Positions 6,981 to 14,957 of a stretch of DNA of 35,088 nt are shown one piece after another. Made by a program: the position numbers and the translations under genes. Origin of the DNA: a virus. The DNA is taken from the IMG/VR virus record IMGVR_UViG_3300030102_000728, positions 1-35,088 of that record. The stretch is one strand, 5' to 3'. The notes below the pieces were generated by a model, which did no database searches, had not been told where the DNA came from, and worked only from the letters and a program-made list of their open reading frames with translations. Positions within the stretch are counted from its first letter, which is position 1, and every line of letters starts with the position of its first letter.

Positions 6981-7835
6981 ATGTCATCACAAATAACTAC
7001 AGCATTTGTACAGCAGTATTCTGCTAACATACAAATGTTATCTCAACAAATGGGATCATTATTAAGAGACAAAGTCAGACAAGAAAGTGTTGTCGGAAAA
7101 AATGCTTTCTTTGACCAAGTTGGGTCGGTAACAGCTCAGTTAAAAACGAGCAGACACTCTGATACTCCACAAATAGATACACCTCACTCAAGAAGAAGAG
7201 TATCTCTTGCGGACTACGAGTATGCTGATCTTATTGATCAACAAGACAAAGTACGTCTTTTAATTGACCCTACATCATCTTACGCACAAGCCGCTGCTAT
7301 GGCAATGGGAAGAGCAATGGATGATGTTATTATCGCTGCTGCAACTGGAACTGCCTTTACTGGTGAAACTGGTTCAACAAGTGAATCTGCTCAAACAGCA
7401 ATCGCTGCGGGTGGTACTGGTTTAACAATCGCAAAATTAAGAACTGCAAAACAGAAGTTTGATTTAGCAAGTGTTGATCCCTCTATCCCTAGACACATTG
7501 TTGTAGGACCAGAGCAAATAACAAACCTTTTAGGAACAACTGAAGTAACTTCATCTGATTTCAATACTGTAAAAGCATTGGCAAATGGCGAAGTAAACTC
7601 GTTCCTTGGTTTTAACTTTACTGTATCAAATAGACTTAGCAAAACAGGTAACGATAGAACTTGTATTGCTTTTGCACAAGATGGTATCACTCTAGGAATT
7701 GGTAAAGATGTTCAAGCTAGAATAGATGAGAGAGCAGACAAATCGTATGCTACTCAAGTTTACTACTGCATGAGCATTGGTGCTACTAGAATGGAACAAG
7801 CAAAAGTTCTTGGTATAGTATGTCAAGAAGCATAA
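6981..7835 (+). CDS. major capsid protein
   Basis: The 284-residue product has the HK97-like podovirus capsid pattern seen in the Phage capsid family of marine phages: an N-terminal helix (residues 1-45), HSDTPQIDTPHSRRRVSLADYEYADLIDQ in the E-loop/P-domain region (key parts HSDTPQ and RRRVSL), DKVRLLIDPTSSYAQAAA, and AMGRAMDDVIIAAATG in the spine helix. It ends with a compact beta domain. It has a good ribosome site and follows a structured leader. It builds the icosahedral shell. The codon usage has more C and G than the surrounding small genes, consistent with high expression. Confidence 0.9.
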   Translation: MSSQITTAFVQQYSANIQMLSQQMGSLLRDKVRQESVVGKNAFFDQVGSVTAQLKTSRHSDTPQIDTPHSRRRVSLADYEYADLIDQQDKVRLLIDPTSSYAQAAAMAMGRAMDDVIIAAATGTAFTGETGSTSESAQTAIAAGGTGLTIAKLRTAKQKFDLASVDPSIPRHIVVGPEQITNLLGTTEVTSSDFNTVKALANGEVNSFLGFNFTVSNRLSKTGNDRTCIAFAQDGITLGIGKDVQARIDERADKSYATQVYYCMSIGATRMEQAKVLGIVCQEA

Positions 7836-7850
7836 TAGGAGGATATATAT

Positions 7851-8297
7851 ATGGCTAATTCAGTACAATACGCAAAAACTGTAGATACACCTTCTGTTAA
7901 GATAAGCACGACAGAACTACATGGTAGAGTAAGAGTAGCTTACGCAGATTTTACTGCGGATGCGGCTCAAGAAACTATTAATATGTTCAAGCTACCAGAT
8001 GGTGCTAGAATAATAGGTGGAAGAGTAAATCATGCAGCTTTAGGTTCAAGCACAACTCTGTCAATAGGTCATGCAGCATACGTTAATGCAGCAGGAACTA
8101 CTGTGGCAGCAGACGTGGATGAGTACAAAGCAGCAGCTGCTTCAACATCACTTACATCTTTTAACATTGCAACTACGACAGCATTGGGTGAAAACTCAGT
8201 TGTAGATGCACCGGATGGTTTAGTGGTTACTGCAACTACTGCAGGAGCAAATGCTACTGGTTTTATATCAGTACAAATGACTTACGTTCTAGACTAA
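7851..8297 (+). CDS. capsid-associated (decoration-type) protein, 148 aa
   Basis: The gene follows the capsid gene and has the strongest Shine-Dalgarno sequence seen here (TAGGAGG, 8 bases before ATG). The product is rich in Ala, Thr and Val with short beta strands (HGRVRVAYADF, GARIIGGRVNH, TTLSIGHAAYV) and ends ISVQMTYVLD. It looks like a secreted-style beta sandwich, as in head decoration or minor head proteins. The function is inferred from position, composition and expression signals. Confidence 0.6.
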   Translation: MANSVQYAKTVDTPSVKISTTELHGRVRVAYADFTADAAQETINMFKLPDGARIIGGRVNHAALGSSTTLSIGHAAYVNAAGTTVAADVDEYKAAAASTSLTSFNIATTTALGENSVVDAPDGLVVTATTAGANATGFISVQMTYVLD

Positions 8298-8309
8298 TAA
8301 ATAAAATTT

Positions 8310-8341
8310 TAGGCGGTGAAAGCGAGAGTGGAAGCCGCCTA
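8310..8341 (+). other. GC-rich intergenic RNA hairpin
   Basis: Perfect 7-bp arms TAGGCGG (8310-8316) and CCGCCTA (8335-8341) enclose an 18-base purine-rich loop. The stem is strikingly GC-rich for this genome. No U-run follows, so it is not a classical intrinsic terminator. It lies between the strongly translated decoration gene and the weakly signalled 66-residue gene and may protect the 3' end of the capsid mRNA or dampen read-through. Confidence 0.6.
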
Positions 8342-8347
8342 GAGTGC

Positions 8348-8548
8348 ATGAAGAAAATACAAGATTTAAAACCTGTATTACATTTTAAAAAAGATAATTA
8401 TGTGTATAGGTATGTGTTGGTAGATAGATTTAAACATGATACTAAATATCATTATGGTTTTGATACTAAACAAGAAAGAACAGAAGAAGAAATATTTGCG
8501 TTAAAAAAAGATAGACAAATAAGACGCAAGTATATTATAAGGAAGTGA
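8348..8548 (+). CDS. small basic protein, 66 aa
   Basis: The ATG lies six bases after the GC-rich hairpin, with no clear Shine-Dalgarno sequence. The product starts MKKIQDLKPVLHFKKDNY, is rich in Lys, Arg and Tyr, and ends RQIRRKYIIRK. Two short beta strands (YVYRYVLVDRF) are likely. It lies between decoration and tail tubular A genes. Function unknown; a head-completion or DNA-contact role is only a guess. Confidence 0.6.
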   Translation: MKKIQDLKPVLHFKKDNYVYRYVLVDRFKHDTKYHYGFDTKQERTEEEIFALKKDRQIRRKYIIRK

Positions 8549-8549
8549 T

Positions 8550-9131
8550 ATGGCATCAACAGTAGACATTTGTAATGGAGCATTAAATCAATTAGGTGCA
8601 ACAACTATTTTATCACTTACAGAAGATTCAAAAAACGCAAGACTTTGTAATTCAAGATACACTCAAGTAAGAGATAGTGTATTTAGATCACACCCTTGGA
8701 ACTGCTTACAGAAAAGAGTAGAAATAGCAGTAGATACTACAGCTCCTGCATGGGGTTTTAGTTTTGCTTATACTTTACCGGCAGATTGTTTAAGATTACT
8801 TCGTATATTAGATTTTGATTCAAACTACAAAGTAGAAGGTAGAAAAATATTAAGCAACGCATCTAGTATGAAAATATTATATGTTAGTAGAGTTACAGAT
8901 CCTAATGAATATGATGAATCATTAAGAGAAACTTTATCTGCTGCTTTAGGTGCAGACATTGCTTTTGCAGTTACTTCAAATAATACCACAGCAACAAATA
9001 TGTATAATTTGTTTCAAGATAAATTAAAAGATGCTAGATTTATAGATTCAACTGAAGGTCAGAATGTTGAACAAGATTTAGGTATGTCAGATGTTATAGA
9101 CGCAGGTACATTTATTAACTCAAGGTTTTAG
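8550..9131 (+). CDS. tail tubular protein A (T7 gp11-like)
   Basis: The 193-residue protein starts ASTVDICNGALNQLG and contains RYTQVRDSVFRSHPWNC and YTLPADCLRLLRI. These are hallmarks of podovirus tail tubular protein A, the adaptor ring joined to the portal. The family is usually 180-200 residues. It is followed three bases later by tail tubular protein B, the normal order. Confidence 0.9.
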   Translation: MASTVDICNGALNQLGATTILSLTEDSKNARLCNSRYTQVRDSVFRSHPWNCLQKRVEIAVDTTAPAWGFSFAYTLPADCLRLLRILDFDSNYKVEGRKILSNASSMKILYVSRVTDPNEYDESLRETLSAALGADIAFAVTSNNTTATNMYNLFQDKLKDARFIDSTEGQNVEQDLGMSDVIDAGTFINSRF

Positions 9132-9134
9132 ACC

Positions 9135-11699
9135 ATGGCTAGAGTTGCAGTTGAATTAACAAACTTTACAGGTGGCGAATTATCGCCAAGATTAGATGGC
9201 AGAACAGATTTAACTAAATATAGTTCTGGCTGTGCAACATTAGAAAATTTAGTAGTATATCCACATGGCTCAGCAGCTCGTAGACCCGGCTCTACATTTT
9301 TAGCAGAAGTTGCTAATAGTTCAAACAAAACAAGATTAATACCTTTTGAATTTTCTACAACACAAACTTATATGTTGGAGTTTTCTAATTTAAAAATGAG
9401 AGTGTATAAAGATAGTGGTGCTGTATTAGAAGGAGATAAAACTATAACTGCAATTACTAAAGCTAATCCTGCAGTAGTAACAGCAACTTCACATGGTTAT
9501 TCAAATGGTGATGAAATAGTTATTACTGGTGTTGGAGGAATGACAGAAGTTAATGGTAAAAGATTTTTAGTTGCAGACAAAACAACAAACACATTTGAAC
9601 TACAAGATAAAGATGGAGTTGATATAGACAGTTCATCATTTACCACTTATACTTCTGGCGGTGTATCTAATAAAGTTTTTGAACTAGCAACACCTTATAC
9701 TACTGCACAACTATTTGATATTAAGTTCGCACAATCGGCAGACGTAATGTACATTACACATCCAGAACATGAAGTAGAAAAACTATCTCGTACCGGTCAT
9801 ACTGCTTGGACATTAACAGATGTAGATTTTACTAAAGGACCAATGCAAGATGCTAACACAACAGACACAACTTTAAATCCCGGTCAAGCAGCAGTAGGTA
9901 CAGGTATAGCTTTAGTTGCTTCTGCAGTTACTGGTATTAATGGTGGTAGTGGTTTTCTTGCAACAGATGTTGGCAGATTTGTTTTTTTAAATGATGGTTA
10001 TGCAAAGATAACTGCTGTTACAAATACAACTAATGCAACTATAGAAATTTTAACAGCTTTAGATAATGCAAATGCTACAGCTAATTGGCAACTAGGAGCT
10101 TTTTCTGACACTACAGGTCATCCTTCTTGCGTAACTTTTTTTGAACAACGATTAGTGTTTGCCGGAACAACTAATCAACCACAAACAATATTTTTTTCAA
10201 AGTCTGGTGATTATGAAAACATGGATGCAAACATTGGTGGAACGATAGCTGATGATGATGCAATAATTTATACAATCGCATCTAACCAAGTTAATGCTAT
10301 TAGATTTATGACAGCAACAAGAACTTTAATTATTGGTACAGCCGGTGGTGAATTTACAGTAAGTGGTGGTGGTACAGATAGTGCAGTTACACCTACAAAT
10401 ATATTAATTAAAAAACAATCTAACCATGGTGCAGCTAATGTAGATGCTATAGCTGTAGGTAACGCAACATTATTTTTACAAAGAGCAAAAAGAAAAATTA
10501 GAGAACTAGCTTATAACTTTGATGTAGATGGTTATATTGCACCCGATATGACTATTCTTGCCGAACACATTAGTGAAGGTGGTTTAACACAGATTGCATA
10601 TCAACAAGAACCTAATCAAATTGTTTATGGAGTTAGAGGTGATGGTGAGTTAGTAGGATTAACTTATCAAAGAGAACAACAAGTAACTGCTTGGCATAGA
10701 CATATTTTTGGTGGCAGATTTGGTAATGCTACAATTACAGTTACTGATTTTGCAAATATAGCAAATGGCACAAGAATTATTTTAACAAAAGCAGATGGTA
10801 CGACTACAACATTTACATCCGCTACATCTGCTACTGCTGGAAAATTTCATACTACATCTAGTAACAATCAAACAGCTACAAACTTAAAAACATTAATAGA
10901 TGCTGATTCTAATTTTACAGCAACAGTTAATAGTAATGTAGTTACAATTACAGAGACATCACCATTATCTACAGGATTTTTAACTATTACATCTTTAGAT
11001 GATTCTACTAGATTAGCAAAAACTGATGAAGGTAAATCAGTATGTGAAAGTGTTGCGGTTATTCCAACTGACGATACTGAATATCAAGTTTATGTAATTG
11101 TTAAAAGAACAATCAATGGTGCAACTAGAAGATTTGTAGAAATATTAAATGTATTTGATTTTGATCAAACAGATAATACATCATTTAATTTTTTAGATAG
11201 TGCATTAAGTTATAGTGGTAGTGCTGTTACAACAATATCTGGACTAGATCATCTTGAAGGACAAACAGTTTCTATATTAGCTAATGGTGCATCACACCCA
11301 GACAAAACTGTAAGTTCTGGTAGTATTACTTTAGATCGTTCTTCCACAAGTGTTAAGGTAGGTTTAGCATATACATCTTTACTACAAACTATGAGATTAA
11401 ATGCTGGATCACAAAATGGTACATCACAAGGTAAAACAAAAAGAATATATGATATTACAGTTAGAATGTTTGAAACTATTGGTGTAGAAGTTGGACCAGA
11501 TTTAAATAATTTAGAGAGAATACCATTTAGAAGTTCTACTAATTTAATGGATGAAGGTATACCACCATTTACAGGAGATAAAGAAGTAGAATTTAGAGGA
11601 AACTATGAAACAGATGGTTTTATATTTGTTAGACAAACTCAACCTTTACCTTTTACAATTTTATCGTTATACCCAAGATTACAGACAAATGATGGATAA
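9135..11699 (+). CDS. tail tubular protein B (T7 gp12-like nozzle)
   Basis: The 854-residue protein carries the family's N-terminal signature NFTGGELSPRLDGRTDL at residues 9-25 and then CATLENLVVYPHGSAARRPG. The middle contains beta-rich inserts: one with HGYSNGDEIVITGVGG near residue 117 and one near 540-640 with Thr-rich repeats. It forms the tapered nozzle of the short tail below the adaptor ring. The next gene starts one base after its stop. Confidence 0.9.
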   Translation: MARVAVELTNFTGGELSPRLDGRTDLTKYSSGCATLENLVVYPHGSAARRPGSTFLAEVANSSNKTRLIPFEFSTTQTYMLEFSNLKMRVYKDSGAVLEGDKTITAITKANPAVVTATSHGYSNGDEIVITGVGGMTEVNGKRFLVADKTTNTFELQDKDGVDIDSSSFTTYTSGGVSNKVFELATPYTTAQLFDIKFAQSADVMYITHPEHEVEKLSRTGHTAWTLTDVDFTKGPMQDANTTDTTLNPGQAAVGTGIALVASAVTGINGGSGFLATDVGRFVFLNDGYAKITAVTNTTNATIEILTALDNANATANWQLGAFSDTTGHPSCVTFFEQRLVFAGTTNQPQTIFFSKSGDYENMDANIGGTIADDDAIIYTIASNQVNAIRFMTATRTLIIGTAGGEFTVSGGGTDSAVTPTNILIKKQSNHGAANVDAIAVGNATLFLQRAKRKIRELAYNFDVDGYIAPDMTILAEHISEGGLTQIAYQQEPNQIVYGVRGDGELVGLTYQREQQVTAWHRHIFGGRFGNATITVTDFANIANGTRIILTKADGTTTTFTSATSATAGKFHTTSSNNQTATNLKTLIDADSNFTATVNSNVVTITETSPLSTGFLTITSLDDSTRLAKTDEGKSVCESVAVIPTDDTEYQVYVIVKRTINGATRRFVEILNVFDFDQTDNTSFNFLDSALSYSGSAVTTISGLDHLEGQTVSILANGASHPDKTVSSGSITLDRSSTSVKVGLAYTSLLQTMRLNAGSQNGTSQGKTKRIYDITVRMFETIGVEVGPDLNNLERIPFRSSTNLMDEGIPPFTGDKEVEFRGNYETDGFIFVRQTQPLPFTILSLYPRLQTNDG

Positions 11700-11700
11700 T

Positions 11701-12153
11701 ATGCTATATATAATACCTTACACAAAAGAACATGGAAAAATAATATTATCATATCAGATGAATCATAAAATATTAGAAGCAGATAGAAAATATATTAACA
11801 TTGAAGGTGATGCTATAAATTTAGAAGAAGCTAATTTAGCTTTTACAGGTATAGTAAATAATAAACCTATCTTTGCTGCAGGTATGAAAATGATCTGGGG
11901 TCAAGTAGCAGAAGGTTGGGTTATAGCATCAAGTGATATGTGGAAATATCCTTTAGGTGTAGCTAAAGCAATTAAAAAAGATTTTGCTAGAGTTGCTAAA
12001 GAACACAATATAAAAAGAGTTCAAACTGCAATTAGAAAAGATTTTGTTAAAGGTCAAAGATTTGCAGAGTGGTTAGGTTTAGAAAATGAGGGTTTAATGA
12101 AACATTATGGTTTTGATGGAACAGATCAATACAGATATGCGAGGATATTTTAA
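11701..12153 (+). CDS. GNAT-like protein of the T7 gp13 / DUF2833 family, 150 aa
   Basis: A longer reading frame begins inside the nozzle gene, but the ATG at 11701 directly follows its stop and gives a family-like length. Typical motifs are IVNNKPIFAAGMKMIWGQ, WVIASSDMWKYP, and near the end FAEWLGLENEGLMKHYG followed by YRYARIF, as in the acyltransferase-fold proteins encoded after the nozzle in T7-like phages. In T7 the homologue is needed for virion assembly but is not an abundant structural part. Whether it binds acetyl-CoA cannot be told from the sequence. Confidence 0.75.
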   Translation: MLYIIPYTKEHGKIILSYQMNHKILEADRKYINIEGDAINLEEANLAFTGIVNNKPIFAAGMKMIWGQVAEGWVIASSDMWKYPLGVAKAIKKDFARVAKEHNIKRVQTAIRKDFVKGQRFAEWLGLENEGLMKHYGFDGTDQYRYARIF

Positions 12154-12590
12154 TGAGTTTTGTATTTGATATTGCTGCAGGACGACAACAATCTGCACTT
12201 GGTAAATATAATCAAGAAGTTTACAATAGAAATGCACTTGTAAAAGAACAAGAAGTTGAAGCAATAAAAAAACAAACTGAATTTGATATTGCTAAATTTG
12301 ATCAACAATTTGAACAACTAACAGGACAAACAAAAGTAGCTACATTAAAATCTGGTGTAGAATTATCTGGAAGTGCTTTAAATATTTTAAGATATAATAC
12401 TGAACAAGCAGAAGTACAAAAAGACGTAATGGAATATAATTCACAAGTTTCTCAAGCAAGAAAAATAGAAGAAGCAAACTTTGCAAGAATAAGCGGAGTT
12501 ATTGCAAAAAGAAGAGGTGATATTGCTGCACTTGGTTCTTATGCTAGAGCTGGAGAGAGTTTATTAAGAATAGGAAATGCTGGAAAATGA
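12153..12590 (+). CDS. internal virion protein, T7 gp14-like position
   Basis: The start overlaps the upstream stop (TAATG). The 145-residue product is largely helical: AAGRQQSALGKYNQEVYNRN at the N-terminus, a charged coiled coil over residues 35-110, and a Gly/Ala-rich end (ALGSYARAGESLLRIGNAGK). Proteins of this size and pattern (GLAGSALNILRYN-like centre, here SGVELSGSALNILRYNT) lie before the large ejection proteins of podoviruses. It is expected inside the head or in the ejected channel. Confidence 0.65.
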   Translation: MSFVFDIAAGRQQSALGKYNQEVYNRNALVKEQEVEAIKKQTEFDIAKFDQQFEQLTGQTKVATLKSGVELSGSALNILRYNTEQAEVQKDVMEYNSQVSQARKIEEANFARISGVIAKRRGDIAALGSYARAGESLLRIGNAGK

Positions 12591-12805
12591 GAAACTATAA
12601 ATCAGAATATAAAAATTATCACTCTACAACAAAACAAAAAAAAGATAGAGCTGGTAGAAATGGTGCAAGAAGAATTATGAAAAAAAAATATGGTAACAGT
12701 ATATTAGGTAGAGATGTAGATCACAAAGATAGAAACCCTAGAAATAACAGTAAAAATAATTTAAGATTACAATCTAAATCTTTTAATAGATCAAGGAATC
12801 AATAA
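12587..12805 (+). CDS. small HNH-like endonuclease, 72 aa
   Basis: The start overlaps the upstream stop by ATGA. After a basic N-terminus (residues 1-34) comes GRDVDHKDRNPRNNSKNNLR, with the DH pair, a central Asn and the NNLR motif of HNH nucleases. It is short, without flanking zinc cysteines, so it may be a minimal domain or a degraded form. It is wedged between two internal virion genes. Free-standing HNH genes often lie inside phage structural operons. Confidence 0.6.
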   Translation: MRNYKSEYKNYHSTTKQKKDRAGRNGARRIMKKKYGNSILGRDVDHKDRNPRNNSKNNLRLQSKSFNRSRNQ

Positions 12806-12852
12806 TGATATATAAATTTATAATAATCTTTTTTTTTGGAGTTTTTCAGTAA
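12805..12852 (+). CDS. possible 15-residue hydrophobic micro-ORF
   Basis: ATG 12805 overlaps the HNH stop (TAATG) and its own TAA overlaps the next ATG (TAATG) at 12852. It therefore fits the gap exactly and is coupled on both sides. The peptide MIYKFIIIFFFGVFQ would be a short membrane segment. Its 3' end contains GGAG, the ribosome site for the next gene. It may be a real micro-protein, a coupling device, or chance in a T-rich leader. Confidence 0.3.
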   Translation: MIYKFIIIFFFGVFQ

Positions 12853-14957
12853 TGCCTAAAATACCTACATTTACATCCGAAGCTAGACCTACAGCACAAG
12901 CTCCAAGTGTTGTATCTAATATACAAATACCTTTAAATGAAACTGTAGCAGGAGCATTAAGACCATTGGGTAAAGCTGCTGAAGATTATTATGTAAAAGA
13001 AAAAGAAATTGAAGCTAAAGTACAAGCTGGGGAACTAGATGCAGATGCAAGTGTTGAAGTTTTTAATGCAGCTGCAAAAGCAGAATTAAAAAATACACCA
13101 CAAGAAGGAATAGATTATTTTAATAAAGAATTTGAATCTATACAAAATAAATATAAAGCAAAAGCACCTAATAAAAATGCAGGAGACCTTTTCAATATTA
13201 CTTTTTCTTCAAACAAAAGTGTTTATGTTAATAACATTTTAAAAAAAACAAGAACTAATTTAGTTACTACTAGAGTTAATCAAGTAGATCAAAAAGTTAG
13301 ATCAAAAATTGCATCAGCAGTAGCTTCCGAAAATAAATTTGAATTTGATATTTTAGCTAAATCTGTAGAAACAGATTATCAAGGTTTAGTTGATGATGGG
13401 ATTATTAGTACAAAAGACCTTAAACTTTACAAAGAAAAATTACCTAATTTAGTTGAGGTTGCACAAGTTAGAAAAATAGCAACAAACAATGCTTCACAGG
13501 CATTTTTAATATTATCTGATTCAAAAAACTTTACTACAATTCAAGGTGAAGAAAGAAGAAAACTTATAAGCGAATTTGGTACACTTGCTAAACAACAAGC
13601 TGATGTAACAACTGCTTCTTTAAATAAAAGTATTATTGATAAATCAAAAGAATATATGAAAAAACATGGAGATAACAGACAATTTGGTTTTAGCACAGAA
13701 GAATTAGAAGAGTTTAAAACTGGAAACGAAGAAGCTGATAATCAAATAATAACTTTAAATGAAAAAATAGTTAATAAAGAATTTAGTTTTGATACAAACT
13801 TTAATACTAACACAGATGTAATAAAAAAAATAGCATCTGGTGAAATTAAAAATACTTCAACTAAATTTTTATTAGCAGGAGAAACAGAAGCTAAAAGTAT
13901 TATAGAAAGAGCTGGTGATAAAACTATTAATAGTAAAGATTTTAAATTTTTATCAGATGTTATTATAAGAAATAATAATGATACTTTTAAAAAACAAGAC
14001 CAACAATTTTTAAAATATTTTGAAAATCTTACACCACTACTTCAAGGTAATACTTTTTTAAATTACTTTGATAAAGAGTATAATGCTAAAGCTAGTGAGT
14101 TAAGACAAACACTACACGCAAGATACTTAAATGGATTAGCACAAGGTGTTCAACCAAATGATTTATTAAGTTACACATCTGAAAATTATATTGCTAAAGA
14201 TATAAAAAATTATTTACCTAAAACTTCAGACTTGGGTAGCATTATTGTTGAAATGGCTGCAGAAAACAATTTTACTATTGATGGACCACTAAAAATTGAA
14301 GGAGAAAATGCAGAACAATATTTAGAAAGAATTAAAAATAATCAAAACATTGACGTAGGTGATGACCCTAGTGCTATTTTAGATGTAGATAAAAATGTGC
14401 AACAAGTAGGATCTGTGGGAGATTTAATTTTAGGTAAAGATAGATTTTTAATTTCTAATTGGAATAAATATTATCAAACTGATAACAGTAAAGTAAACTT
14501 TATAAAAGCAAAAGAAAGATTAAGTAGAGATTATACAGTTCCAAATGAAGCAGTATCTGCAATAGAAAATGCTGCTACAAATTTTGCAGGTGATCGTGGT
14601 TTTTCAAAAGAAACTTTAATAGATTATTTAACTAAAATTGGTCAAATAGAAACACAATATGAAACAAAAATACAAAGAGGAAGTAATCCAGAAAAAGAAA
14701 ACTTTTATGCAAGATCATATTGGCAAATAGAAGTAGAGACAGCAAAAGATATATTAAAAAATTCTGTTCGTATATTTGGTAATAATTTTGAATCTACTTT
14801 TTCTAAAAAATATAAAGGAGAATATGAAACAGCAAGAGAAGGTTTATTAAATTTAGATGATAAAGATTTAGTTAATTTATTAGAAAAAGATGACACGTTA
14901 GCTGCTAACATTGCAGCAGCATTAATAGTAACTAGATTTGACATAGAAAAAGCATGA
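12852..14957 (+). CDS. large internal virion protein with lytic-transglycosylase-like C-terminus, 701 aa
   Basis: The sequence is helical and charged through most of its length, as in podovirus ejection proteins. Near residues 596-632 it shows KIGQIETQYETK and, after a short gap, NFYARSYWQIEVETAKDIL. This is the layout of a lysozyme/transglycosylase fold: a catalytic Glu in the first motif and the A-S-W-Q-I-E-x-x-T-A motif in the second. Such a domain would open the peptidoglycan as the genome enters. It overlaps the next gene by four bases. The enzymatic activity is a family inference. Confidence 0.6.
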   Translation: MPKIPTFTSEARPTAQAPSVVSNIQIPLNETVAGALRPLGKAAEDYYVKEKEIEAKVQAGELDADASVEVFNAAAKAELKNTPQEGIDYFNKEFESIQNKYKAKAPNKNAGDLFNITFSSNKSVYVNNILKKTRTNLVTTRVNQVDQKVRSKIASAVASENKFEFDILAKSVETDYQGLVDDGIISTKDLKLYKEKLPNLVEVAQVRKIATNNASQAFLILSDSKNFTTIQGEERRKLISEFGTLAKQQADVTTASLNKSIIDKSKEYMKKHGDNRQFGFSTEELEEFKTGNEEADNQIITLNEKIVNKEFSFDTNFNTNTDVIKKIASGEIKNTSTKFLLAGETEAKSIIERAGDKTINSKDFKFLSDVIIRNNNDTFKKQDQQFLKYFENLTPLLQGNTFLNYFDKEYNAKASELRQTLHARYLNGLAQGVQPNDLLSYTSENYIAKDIKNYLPKTSDLGSIIVEMAAENNFTIDGPLKIEGENAEQYLERIKNNQNIDVGDDPSAILDVDKNVQQVGSVGDLILGKDRFLISNWNKYYQTDNSKVNFIKAKERLSRDYTVPNEAVSAIENAATNFAGDRGFSKETLIDYLTKIGQIETQYETKIQRGSNPEKENFYARSYWQIEVETAKDILKNSVRIFGNNFESTFSKKYKGEYETAREGLLNLDDKDLVNLLEKDDTLAANIAAALIVTRFDIEKA

